From an uncultured Poribacteria bacterium (GTDB taxonomy: Bacteria; Poribacteria; WGA-4E; WGA-3G), in NCBI GenBank assembly GCA_951812525.1, contig OX638316.1, forward strand, positions 3,156,506 through 3,220,505: a stretch of 64,000 nucleotides of DNA, written 5' to 3'. Made by a program: the position numbers and the translations under genes. Shown here in pieces: positions 1 to 7,901 of the stretch; position 1 is the stretch's first letter; each line of letters opens with the position of its first letter. The notes under the pieces are model-generated. The model saw only the letters and a list, made by a program, of their open reading frames with translations, did not search any database and was not told where the DNA came from.

Positions 1-1
1 C

Positions 2-514
2 GGGCGGACCGCAATCGAGGGCGTATCTGTTGAAGGAGAGGAAGCCGTTTGGGCATACCTCGTTGACGAAGTTCAGAAGGTCTATGGTGAAGGCACTATC
101 AACGATAAACACGTTGAGGCAATAGTGCGGCAGATGTTGACCAAGATCCGAATCATTGAACCTGGTGATACAAATTTCTATCCGAATGATGAAGTCCAGC
201 GCAAAGAGTTTCAACGCGTCAATAACGAAGTTGAGGTAGAAGGCGGTTCCCCTGCTACGGGTGAACCTATTCTCCAGAGTATTAGTAAGGCTTCCTTGAG
301 TACAGATAGCTTCATCTCCGCCGCTTCCTTCCAGCAGACGACGAAAGTCCTGACGGATGCAGCCGTTAGCGGACAAACCGATAAACTCTACGGATTGAAA
401 GAGAATGTCATCCTCGGACGACTCATTCCAGTCGGTAGTGGATTTTCCGGTTTCCGAAACTTAGATGTTGATCCTGATGACTCAGAGCTTGCGGAAGCCA
501 GTGATGACGATTAA
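2..514 (+). CDS. rpoC: DNA-directed RNA polymerase subunit beta' (C-terminal part)
   Basis: This is the last 170 residues of RpoC, the beta' subunit of RNA polymerase; the reading frame is open from base 2 and the rest lies upstream of the window. The recognisable conserved C-terminal blocks are NDKHVEAIVRQML, the KASLSTDSFISAASFQ stretch, TKVLTDAAVSG and LKENVILGRLIPVGSG, all characteristic of the region near the end of beta'. The chain ends in an acidic tail (DSELAEASDDD). A strong terminator follows 47 bases downstream, so this is the end of a transcription unit, presumably the rpoBC operon. The partial state is due only to the window edge. Confidence 0.97.
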   Translation, partial: GRTAIEGVSVEGEEAVWAYLVDEVQKVYGEGTINDKHVEAIVRQMLTKIRIIEPGDTNFYPNDEVQRKEFQRVNNEVEVEGGSPATGEPILQSISKASLSTDSFISAASFQQTTKVLTDAAVSGQTDKLYGLKENVILGRLIPVGSGFSGFRNLDVDPDDSELAEASDDD

Positions 515-560
515 ATTTTCGGTCTGTCTTTAAAATTTCTGGATAGATTGATGGAATACA

Positions 561-600
561 AAAGGGTGGGAGTGCTAATGCACTTCCACCCTTTCTTTTT
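561..600 (+). terminator. Rho-independent terminator after rpoC
   Basis: A 15-bp stem with one G.U pair (arms 561-575 and 580-594) closes a TAAT loop and is followed by CTTTTT. This is a textbook intrinsic terminator placed 47 bases after the rpoC stop. fumC converges from the other side. Confidence 0.93.
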
Positions 601-655
601 AGATGACCAAGCTAATAGAAGGGATTTCTATTCTTCTTTGTAGTGAACCTAAAAT

Positions 656-2047
656 CTAACCCAAATTCGGTTTTGTCATATCCCCCGGCACAACGAGCTC
701 GTCAAACGCCTCTCCTGTCAAGGCATCTAAAGCGATAGATGCCTCGCGAAGCGTGCATCCATGTTCATGGGCGTGTTGTGCTACCTTTGCTGCCCTATCG
801 TATCCGATATGTGGGGTCAATGCTGTTACAAGCATTAGAGATTCCGACAAGTGTCGCTCAATCATTTCCGTGTTTGGGACAATGTCTACAACACAATTCG
901 AGCGGAATGATTCACACGCGTCACCAAGGAGTTGTATGGATTGCAAGGCGTTATAGGCGATCACGGGCATGAACACATTCAATTGCAACGCCCCGTTCGC
1001 ACCCGCGAAAGCCAATGTGGTATCATTCCCGATAACCTGTGCGCATACCATCGTAACGGCTTCGCATTGGGTCGGGTTCACCTTTCCCGGCATGATAGAG
1101 CTTCCAGGCTCCATCTCCGGTAACTGCAATTCACCAAGTCCACACCTCGGTCCCGAAGCGAGCCATCGGATGTCGTTTGCTATCTTAAACAAGCTGACAG
1201 CGAGCGTCTTCAATGCGCCACTGGCACTCACGACAGCATCCCTTGATGCCAATGCTTCAAATGCGTTCGGCGCGCGTTTGAGTTGAGGGTGACCTGTCGT
1301 CTCCGAAAGTTTTGCCACAACGCGCCCTGTATAATCAGGATGCGTATTCAAACCTGTCCCGACAGCTGTGCCACCGATAGGGAGTTCGCAGAGGTATGGA
1401 AGCGCAGCCTTGATGCGTTGTTCTGCGGCAGTAAGTTGTTGGACGTAAGCACTAAATTCCTGCCCGAGTGTCAGTGGTGTTGCGTCCATCAGATGCGTTC
1501 GTCCAATTTTAACGATCTCTGCAAATTCGGATACCTTCTCTGAAAACGCTTCTTTCAGGGTAGTCAGTCGTGGTAACAGATGTGCATGAATTTGTCGGAC
1601 CATTGCCAAATGGATGGATGTTGGGAAGACATCGTTTGTCGATTGCGATTTATTAACGTGGTCGTTCGGATGAATGGGATCTTTGCTGCCCATTTCGCCA
1701 CCAAGCATCTCAATCGCCCGATTCGAGATAACCTCGTTGACGTTCATATTCGTCTGTGTGCCGCTACCTGTCTGCCAGATGCGGAGTGGAAAATGATCAT
1801 CCAAAGTACCGTCAATAACTTCTTGTGCTGCGTCGCTAATTGCTTCCGCAAGTTGAGGTTCCAGCAGACCAAGATCAGCGTTGACTTGAGCGACCGCCTG
1901 TTTAATAGTGCCGAGCGCCCATATAGCAGCGCGTGGTAGTCGTTCATCACCAATCTTGAAATTCTGGAGTGCGCGCTGGGTCTGTGCACCCCAATATCGA
2001 TCGTCGGGGACCTGAAGTGCCCCCATACTGTCTGTTTCAGTTCGCAT
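656..2047 (-). CDS. fumC: Class II fumarate hydratase
   Basis: Fumarase C interconverts fumarate and (S)-malate in the cytosolic TCA cycle and needs no iron-sulfur cluster. The 463-residue length is normal for FumC. The signature loop of the fumarase/aspartase superfamily, [15 protein letters not shown], lies near residues 312-326 and contains the catalytic serine; other family blocks are [25 protein letters not shown] and [20 protein letters not shown] 2047 is preceded by a weak AAAGG. The gene stands alone, convergent with rpoC. Aspartate ammonia-lyase belongs to the same superfamily, but the TGLNTHP and GSGTQTNMN blocks and the length favour fumarase. Confidence 0.96.
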   Translation of the reverse strand: MRTETDSMGALQVPDDRYWGAQTQRALQNFKIGDERLPRAAIWALGTIKQAVAQVNADLGLLEPQLAEAISDAAQEVIDGTLDDHFPLRIWQTGSGTQTNMNVNEVISNRAIEMLGGEMGSKDPIHPNDHVNKSQSTNDVFPTSIHLAMVRQIHAHLLPRLTTLKEAFSEKVSEFAEIVKIGRTHLMDATPLTLGQEFSAYVQQLTAAEQRIKAALPYLCELPIGGTAVGTGLNTHPDYTGRVVAKLSETTGHPQLKRAPNAFEALASRDAVVSASGALKTLAVSLFKIANDIRWLASGPRCGLGELQLPEMEPGSSIMPGKVNPTQCEAVTMVCAQVIGNDTTLAFAGANGALQLNVFMPVIAYNALQSIQLLGDACESFRSNCVVDIVPNTEMIERHLSESLMLVTALTPHIGYDRAAKVAQHAHEHGCTLREASIALDALTGEAFDELVVPGDMTKPNLG

Positions 2048-2221
2048 TATGTATTTATGCCTTTCGTTACATGGAATTTTTGGTCACCTGTAGTCCGGTT
2101 ACGACTTGTCGTATTGACAAATTTTACCATACTTCCGACAGATATTTCAACCTGTTGTGTTAAACGTATCGGGAGAAGTTGAGTGATCTTGCTCTGTGCT
2201 TTTTCTTTTGGGTTGGGTTTG

Positions 2222-2262
2222 AGAATTAAAAGCCCCGCAGAATATCGGAACTACAGGGCTTT
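2222..2262 (-). terminator. Terminator after the 95-residue hypothetical
   Basis: On the minus strand a 12-bp stem (plus-strand arms 2229-2240 and 2251-2262, two G.T pairs) with a 10-base loop is followed by TTAATT. It lies 18 bases past the stop of the small minus-strand gene. Confidence 0.75.
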
Positions 2263-2279
2263 CTCGTTTTAAGTAGAAA

Positions 2280-2567
2280 TTATGATAACGTTTTAAAGTT
2301 TTGAGAAATCAGTCTCAGCTCGCAAAGGGCGCTTTTGAATAATTCAAGTTCGCTTTTTACAAGTTTATCGTCCCTCTCTCTCATTGACTCAAGCATACTG
2401 GTGATTGATTCGTAAGCTACAGCCGGCGGAACATTATCCTCGGGTTGGAAAATAATTTGCTGATTGTTCTTCATAGTTATAACAACCTTTTCCTCGTCTT
2501 CCTGTAGCAATGTTACTGTGGAGATCTCTCTTAAATCCAGACTCATGTTTCCGGATTTAAACCACAT
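2280..2567 (-). CDS. Small hypothetical protein
   Basis: I do not recognise this 95-residue protein. It has no signal peptide or membrane segment. The first half looks beta-rich (MSLDLREISTVTLLQ, then KVVITMKNNQQIIFQ). The second half looks like an amphipathic helix (SMLESMRERDDKLVKSELEL). The gene is well supported: a near-perfect AGGAGGTG sits about seven bases before ATG 2567 and a terminator follows directly. An inner ATG (MSLDLR) is possible, but the ribosome site favours the outer one. It is monocistronic and divergent from the next gene. Confidence 0.7.
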   Translation of the reverse strand: MWFKSGNMSLDLREISTVTLLQEDEEKVVITMKNNQQIIFQPEDNVPPAVAYESITSMLESMRERDDKLVKSELELFKSALCELRLISQNFKTLS

Positions 2568-2719
2568 AACTTTTCACCTCCTCTCCTTGTATTTAGTGTG
2601 TTCAGTCTCGATTATACTATACTCTTGGGGTAGTCGATCGGGGTAGTCTAACCCTCTGAACTGGCAATTAGATTATATCACAAATGCCATGTAAGTCAAT
2701 CAGATTTTTCCGATAAAAT

Positions 2720-2748
2720 TTGCTATTTTCTCTTAGACATGTTATAGT
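2720..2748 (+). promoter_or_regulatory. Putative sigma-70 promoter for the aldolase-like gene
   Basis: TTGCTA at 2720-2725 and TATAGT at 2743-2748 are separated by 17 bases, in the intergenic region upstream of the GTG at 2833. This is a match by eye to the housekeeping consensus only. Confidence 0.5.
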
Positions 2749-2832
2749 TAAAAGATAGAGGAGTGTCGTGGAAATCGTTGTACTACAACAAGCTAAACTG
2801 TAATTCTATCTAACTGAGGAGCCGTATCACGA

Positions 2833-3885
2833 GTGGATTCAACATTAGCCAATCCCTATCTAACGGGTGCCTTGACCTCACCACCGCCACAGACCTATCG
2901 CTATAAGTGCTGGCAAGATCGGGGTTACCATCCCAACCTACGTCCAATTTCGCCTGACAGCGAATGCGGGACCTTGATAGGTCAGATGGGCTGGGTAGGC
3001 GCACATGCACATGCACATGAATATTTGTGGGCGACTGCTGGAAACATGGGAGCGGTTTTAACCGAAGCCATTGAGGACGCATGCCTGATGCCTTATGAGG
3101 TATCGCCACGGTACCAATTACCGCCACAAATTGTTGTTAAAGGATTGGCTGGCAGACACGTCCTACTGACAAAATCGGGTTCGCGTTTAGACATGATTGG
3201 TATTGAACATCCTGCTCTCAATTTAACACTGATTGAAGTTGAACCCGATGGTGTGCATTATCGGATGCGGTTCGGAACGCCAGATCAGACGACTTTGAAT
3301 ATGAATCAAGACAGCATCGCACCGCCGGCACCAACAAGCGAGATGTTCCACTATCTTCTCATTTTTGAGCAATTGGAAAGCCAAGGGTTTAATGCACTTG
3401 TCCACTTGCAACCGAAATTCTTGAACCTGATTTCTCGCACGGAGCATGGCGCCCCAGAGCGATTTTACAACTTCCTCAGAGGCTATGAGCCAGAAACTCC
3501 GATTATATACGATCCGTCCAGCGGTATTGGATTTGTGGAAGAACGCGCACCCGGCATTCCAGAATTGTCCTACGAGAGTCTGCGCCTCTTTCAGAATGGA
3601 GGTAGTCCTGAACGATACATTCTCTACTGGGTCGGACACGGCACATTTTCACGAGGCAGCGATCTTCTTGATGCTTATAAACATGCGGAGTACTTTGAAG
3701 CCGCTGCACGGATGGCTTGGGAAGCGAATCAGCAGACTGTTAAGGCGCAAGCGTATACCGAGGAGATTGTTAGTTGTATCTTACGTGAATTCAACGCCAA
3801 CCGTGAAGTTAATCAACACTCGGATGGCGATTTCCAGGATTCAGATACACCAGTGCGATCTGAAAACATCTATAATTATCCGTAA
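2833..3885 (+). CDS. Class II aldolase/adducin-like protein (RhaD-like)
   Basis: This 350-residue cytosolic protein resembles the class II aldolase/adducin fold, closest in feel to rhamnulose-1-phosphate aldolase. Visible blocks are HVLLTKSGSRLDMI (about 109-122), the FNALVHLQPKFLNLI helix (186-200), PGIPELSY (240-247) and YWVGHGTFSRGSDLLDAY (265-282), which carries the distal zinc histidine, His269. The usual first HxH metal pair is His191-Leu-Gln193 here, so one ligand is replaced. If this is a true aldolase its metal site is altered, and another role is possible. The start is GTG, with TGAGGAG about 11 bases upstream. The C-terminal 40 residues are extra and polar. Function is inferred from fold motifs only. 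Confidence 0.65.
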   Translation: MDSTLANPYLTGALTSPPPQTYRYKCWQDRGYHPNLRPISPDSECGTLIGQMGWVGAHAHAHEYLWATAGNMGAVLTEAIEDACLMPYEVSPRYQLPPQIVVKGLAGRHVLLTKSGSRLDMIGIEHPALNLTLIEVEPDGVHYRMRFGTPDQTTLNMNQDSIAPPAPTSEMFHYLLIFEQLESQGFNALVHLQPKFLNLISRTEHGAPERFYNFLRGYEPETPIIYDPSSGIGFVEERAPGIPELSYESLRLFQNGGSPERYILYWVGHGTFSRGSDLLDAYKHAEYFEAAARMAWEANQQTVKAQAYTEEIVSCILREFNANREVNQHSDGDFQDSDTPVRSENIYNYP

Positions 3886-3965
3886 ATATATTTTCATGAT
3901 GAGGTATTCACCTCGCCGATACCGTAGACAGAACCGGCATATCCTTAAGCGGAGGAACAACATAC

Positions 3966-4637
3966 ATGCAAGACCCGATGGATGTCCAAGACTCAGGGTA
4001 TGATAGTATGGAAACTGAAGTAGAACCGACACGAGAGCAACTGGAGGCACATCTCCGGGACAGCATAGTTGGACGGTATATCAGGAATTATAACAAGCGC
4101 TTACGCACTCTCAGTCAAGAATTGGAGGAGATGCGGCAGCAGGTTGATGACAAACTCACTGGTATAGACCAACGCGTTACTCAGGAGATATCAGAGGTTA
4201 AAACTGAGATTCGCAGCCTTTCCGCCAAGCTTGGAAATGAAGATATGGGGGTAACGTTGGACAAAATTGAAGGGCTCATTGATGTCAAGATTGATGCTAG
4301 ACTTGATGGGGTTACTGCGCGTGGCGAGGCGGATCTCCAGAAATTGTCGACCTTGGTGAACGAGTTCGCTCATGAGTTCCAAACAGAAATCGATCGGCTC
4401 AGCGATGAAACGAAACTCCTCCGGGAACAGGCGCGCCGGAATCAAGAGTCTCTACGCACGGAATTAATCTCTGAAACCGAAACGCTTGAAACCACGAAAG
4501 TTGATCGGCTAACTTTAGCCGAAACCCTCATTATGCTCGGAATGAAATTGAAAGATGCCAGTTTGCTGGATGACTTCGGCATAGATCTGGATTTCGATGA
4601 AGCCTTAGATGGAAACTCAGATAATGACGAAAGTTAG
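3966..4637 (+). CDS. Coiled-coil hypothetical protein
   Basis: This 223-residue soluble protein has no recognised family. From about residue 40 to 170 it is a nearly continuous heptad-rich helix (RLRTLSQELEEMRQQVDDKL, then EIDRLSDETKLLREQARRNQ), predicting a long coiled coil. Both ends are acidic (DPMDVQDSGYDSMETEVE at the start, DGNSDNDES at the end). There is no signal peptide. GCGGAGGAAC lies about 10 bases before ATG 3966. The stop codon overlaps the start of the downstream CapA-like gene, indicating translational coupling. A structural or scaffold role is a guess from shape alone. Confidence 0.7.
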   Translation: MQDPMDVQDSGYDSMETEVEPTREQLEAHLRDSIVGRYIRNYNKRLRTLSQELEEMRQQVDDKLTGIDQRVTQEISEVKTEIRSLSAKLGNEDMGVTLDKIEGLIDVKIDARLDGVTARGEADLQKLSTLVNEFAHEFQTEIDRLSDETKLLREQARRNQESLRTELISETETLETTKVDRLTLAETLIMLGMKLKDASLLDDFGIDLDFDEALDGNSDNDES

Positions 4638-5787
4638 ATGCTCTGGAGGTTCCGTAAGCGTTGAACAATACCGAAAATTTCAAGGATGCTTCCTGATTGG
4701 CAGTCTTTTCTTGTGCATAGTGATTTTGGGTGGCATTTCCGAGAATGTGATAGCGAATGAAGCCGCTGCCTCAGGTGAGATTTCGGTTCTTGCTGTCGGT
4801 GATATTACCGTTAGTAGCCGCATGACACCATTGATTGAAAGGAATGGTGCCGGTGTGTTCTTTGAAGGCACCGCCGCATTGATTCAATCTGCAGATATTG
4901 CTACAGCCTCACTAAATACAAGCATCTCAGAAAGAGGTGAACCACGATACGGCATCGAAAACCCGTTTCGGGCAGCACCCGGACTCGGAAGGGCAATCGC
5001 AAATGCCGGGTTTGACGCTGTCTCTTTAGCCACGCCACATATGATGGACTTCGGATTTGAGGCACTGGCAGACACAATCGCTGAATTGGAGTGGTATAAT
5101 GTCAAACCCGTCGGTGCTGGCACAAATGCTGAAACAGCAAAACTTCCCGCATGGGTCTCTGTCAATGTCGGGACAGAATCCGCACAGGTCGGATTACTGG
5201 GCTACTATCGCGTAAATGAGTTCGCACGGTACACCGGGGATCCACTCGCTTACGCCGTTTATAGTGAAATGATAGCGGCAGTTAAGAAGACGCGAGCGAA
5301 AGCGGAACTCGTGATTGTCTGGTTGCACTGGGGGAGTCAGGGACGTTCTGCGGATGAAGCGATTGGACGACAGCGGATTTTTGCACATGCACTGATTGAT
5401 GCTGGCGCCGATATGATATTATGTCAGCAGATGCATACCTTTGGCGGTATTGAGTTGTATCGGGACAAACCCATCGTCTATAGTCTTACGGATTTCATCT
5501 ATGATACCTATGATAAGCAGCACTCATATATTGTTATTCCGAAGGCAACATTTGGATCTGGCGTGCTGAAATCGATTGAATTAATTCCAATTTTGACCGA
5601 TCCGCCGAAGACACCCGTACGACCTGGAAAGCCTGCGGAAACACCAGACACAGCCCAAAATGTGAATCAGTTTCCGAGTATCCTCATAGGAGAGCCAGCG
5701 ATAAGAACCCTACAGGACTATCAGCGGCGCTGCGCGAAATTTGAAACGGAGGTTATCATTGAAGGCGAACGCGGATGGATTCGATGA
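4624..5787 (+). CDS. CapA family protein (PGA_cap metallophosphoesterase-like)
   Basis: This 387-residue protein belongs to the CapA/poly-gamma-glutamate biosynthesis family, a calcineurin-like phosphoesterase fold held outside the membrane. An N-terminal hydrophobic segment (about residues 23-40) is a signal anchor. Family blocks follow in order: VLAVGDITVSSRM (metal loop), ASLNTSISERG, NAGFDAVSLATPHMMDFGFE, LVIVWLHWGSQ, ALIDAGADMIL and GIELYRDKPIVYSLTDFIYD. The usual GxHPHV-type loop reads QQMHTF, so the active site is slightly divergent. ATG 4624 overlaps the upstream coiled-coil gene; ATG 4609, five codons earlier, is the alternative. No other capsule genes (capB, capC) are nearby, so a polyglutamate role is not supported by context. 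Confidence 0.85.
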   Translation: MTKVRCSGGSVSVEQYRKFQGCFLIGSLFLCIVILGGISENVIANEAAASGEISVLAVGDITVSSRMTPLIERNGAGVFFEGTAALIQSADIATASLNTSISERGEPRYGIENPFRAAPGLGRAIANAGFDAVSLATPHMMDFGFEALADTIAELEWYNVKPVGAGTNAETAKLPAWVSVNVGTESAQVGLLGYYRVNEFARYTGDPLAYAVYSEMIAAVKKTRAKAELVIVWLHWGSQGRSADEAIGRQRIFAHALIDAGADMILCQQMHTFGGIELYRDKPIVYSLTDFIYDTYDKQHSYIVIPKATFGSGVLKSIELIPILTDPPKTPVRPGKPAETPDTAQNVNQFPSILIGEPAIRTLQDYQRRCAKFETEVIIEGERGWIR

Positions 5788-5845
5788 GTAAGAGGAACAG
5801 AAAAAACTTGATCGCGACGCTTCGGTAAGGGTAAAAGGGAGAAAT

Positions 5846-7819
5846 ATGAGCAGCAATACGGAGCAGGTAGAAGACATCTCCCGGTCGCGACTCGACTTCA
5901 GAGGTGAACGCGGTTTAACGCCTAAGGCGTTTATCATCGCCATGCTTCTGATTCCTCTTAACGTTTTCTGGATTATCGAACTGGAGGTAGTCCGTTATAC
6001 ACATCCGACCTTAATCCATCCACTGTCCAACGTCATTTTTATCATTTTTTGGCTCTTGGTATTCAGCGCAGTATTAGGAAAATTTTCATCGAAGCTGCGG
6101 TTGACACCTGCGGAATTATTGACCATCTATGTCATGTTGTGCATCGTTTCTTCGCTCTGCTCGCACGATATGATGGAAATTTTGGTCACTATCCTTGGGC
6201 ATCCGTTCCGGTTTGCCACATCCGAGAATGAGTGGCAGCAGCTTTTTTGGAAAGAACTACCGACATGGCTAACCGTTCAAGATCCGAGTGTCTTGTCTGG
6301 GTATTACGAGGGACAATCGAGCCTTTACCGTGAAGCGCATCTCCTGGCTTGGGCAGGGCCTGCTGCATGGTGGATAGTTTTTATCCTTGTGTTGATGTTC
6401 GTCATGTTGTGTATCAACACACTGCTGCGTATCCAGTGGACTGAGCGTGAGCGGCTAACCTATCCGATTATCCAACTGCCCCTTGCGATGACGGAAACGA
6501 ATACGAGTTTTTTCAAGAATAAACTCATGTGGTTGGGCTTCGGGATCGCAGCGGCTATTAGTATCCTGAATTTACTGAATTCAATTTATCCGACAGTGCC
6601 GTACCTGCCAGTCAAACGGCAGAATATTAATCAGTATTTTACGGGGCGCCCTTGGAACGCTATGGGCGGCATGCGACTCTCGTTTTATCCGTTCGCGATT
6701 GGTATAAGTTTTCTTATCCCGTTAGATCTGCTCTTTTCATGCTGGGCGTTCTATTGGGTATACAAATTTGAGTTGATGGCAGGTAGTATCCTCGGCGTGC
6801 GAAATTTGCCGGGGTATCCTTATGCTGATGCCCAAAGTTTCGGGGCATATATGGTGCTCCTTGGTGCTGCTGCTTGGGTTGGTAGGACCCATTTCAAGCG
6901 AATTTTCGCTGGCGTCGTAGATGGGCTTCGCGGTACATCGCAGATAGATATGCGGCGTGAACCGATGCCTTATCACATTGCCTTCCTCGGCATTGTCGGT
7001 GGGCTGCTGTTTTTGGCGGCGTTCTCCTATAAGGCGGGCATGTCGCTATGGGTAATACCCATCTTTTTCGGTTTATATTTTTTGCTGGCGATAATGGTTG
7101 CACGCCTTCGGGCAGAATTGGGGTTCTTAGTCCACGATTTGCACAGAGTTGATCCCCACGGGTTAATTGTAACAGCGTTGGGGACACAGCGGTTGACGAC
7201 GAGCACAAAAGCGGTATTCTCGCTGTATATGTTCTTTAACCGGGCGTATCGAGCGCATCCGATGCCGCAGGAATTGGAGGCACTGAAGATTTCAGAGCGG
7301 CGGCAGATACATCCACAACACATCGCTGCTGCTATTCTTATCGCAACTTTCGTCGGTGCGATCGTTATATTCTGGCTACTTTTGGATAGTTACTACCGAC
7401 ATGGTGCTGAAACCGGTTATTATGGTCCTTGGGCACTCGGCTTTGGCAGAGGCGTTTATAGACAACTTGAAAACTGGCTGAATTACCCACAGGGGACTGA
7501 TGTTCCTGCACTCGCCTTTATGGGAGGCGGTGCGGGTGTCGCTCTTGGGTTAACGTTTCTACGCACCCGATTTCTATGGTGGCCCCTGCATCCGCTCGGA
7601 TATGCCATGGCGAACAGTTGGGGTATGTACAACCTCTGGAGTTGTCTCTTCACCGCATGGGTGGCGAAGGCACTGGTATTGCATCAAGGTGGACTCAAAG
7701 CCTATAGGCGCACTGTTCCGTTCTTTCTCGGACTTGCTCTCGGAGACTACTTATGCGGAAGTCTGTGGAGCATAGGCAGTGTGCTCGCAAATACCACGTT
7801 GTACCAATTTTGGCCCTAA
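5846..7819 (+). CDS. Large polytopic membrane protein (DUF6785/DUF6784-like)
   Basis: This 657-residue integral membrane protein has roughly a dozen hydrophobic segments, the first at about residues 28-46. It resembles the DUF6785/DUF6784 proteins common in Planctomycetes and Poribacteria, which look vaguely like oligopeptide transporters; the match is from memory. Landmarks are the LTPAELLTIYVMLCIVSS segment and a cytosolic RIQWTERERLTYPIIQLPLAM loop. Near the C-terminus is a WWPLHPLGYAMANSWGMY block, which I regard as the most diagnostic part. The start is ATG 5846 behind GGGAG. It follows the CapA-like gene by 58 bases and precedes lon by 82, so a shared operon is plausible. The transported substrate is unknown. 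Confidence 0.7.
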   Translation: MSSNTEQVEDISRSRLDFRGERGLTPKAFIIAMLLIPLNVFWIIELEVVRYTHPTLIHPLSNVIFIIFWLLVFSAVLGKFSSKLRLTPAELLTIYVMLCIVSSLCSHDMMEILVTILGHPFRFATSENEWQQLFWKELPTWLTVQDPSVLSGYYEGQSSLYREAHLLAWAGPAAWWIVFILVLMFVMLCINTLLRIQWTERERLTYPIIQLPLAMTETNTSFFKNKLMWLGFGIAAAISILNLLNSIYPTVPYLPVKRQNINQYFTGRPWNAMGGMRLSFYPFAIGISFLIPLDLLFSCWAFYWVYKFELMAGSILGVRNLPGYPYADAQSFGAYMVLLGAAAWVGRTHFKRIFAGVVDGLRGTSQIDMRREPMPYHIAFLGIVGGLLFLAAFSYKAGMSLWVIPIFFGLYFLLAIMVARLRAELGFLVHDLHRVDPHGLIVTALGTQRLTTSTKAVFSLYMFFNRAYRAHPMPQELEALKISERRQIHPQHIAAAILIATFVGAIVIFWLLLDSYYRHGAETGYYGPWALGFGRGVYRQLENWLNYPQGTDVPALAFMGGGAGVALGLTFLRTRFLWWPLHPLGYAMANSWGMYNLWSCLFTAWVAKALVLHQGGLKAYRRTVPFFLGLALGDYLCGSLWSIGSVLANTTLYQFWP

Positions 7820-7901
7820 TTATAGGAAATCGTCAATCTGCGAGAAGGCGTGGGTTATCACCTTCAGATGAGAACTGAGAATATAAGATAGGAGAAAAAA
7901 T

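Noticed and set aside
4624-5787. Capsule or poly-gamma-glutamate synthesis locus
   Set aside because: Only the CapA-like gene is present; there are no capB, capC or capD genes around it.
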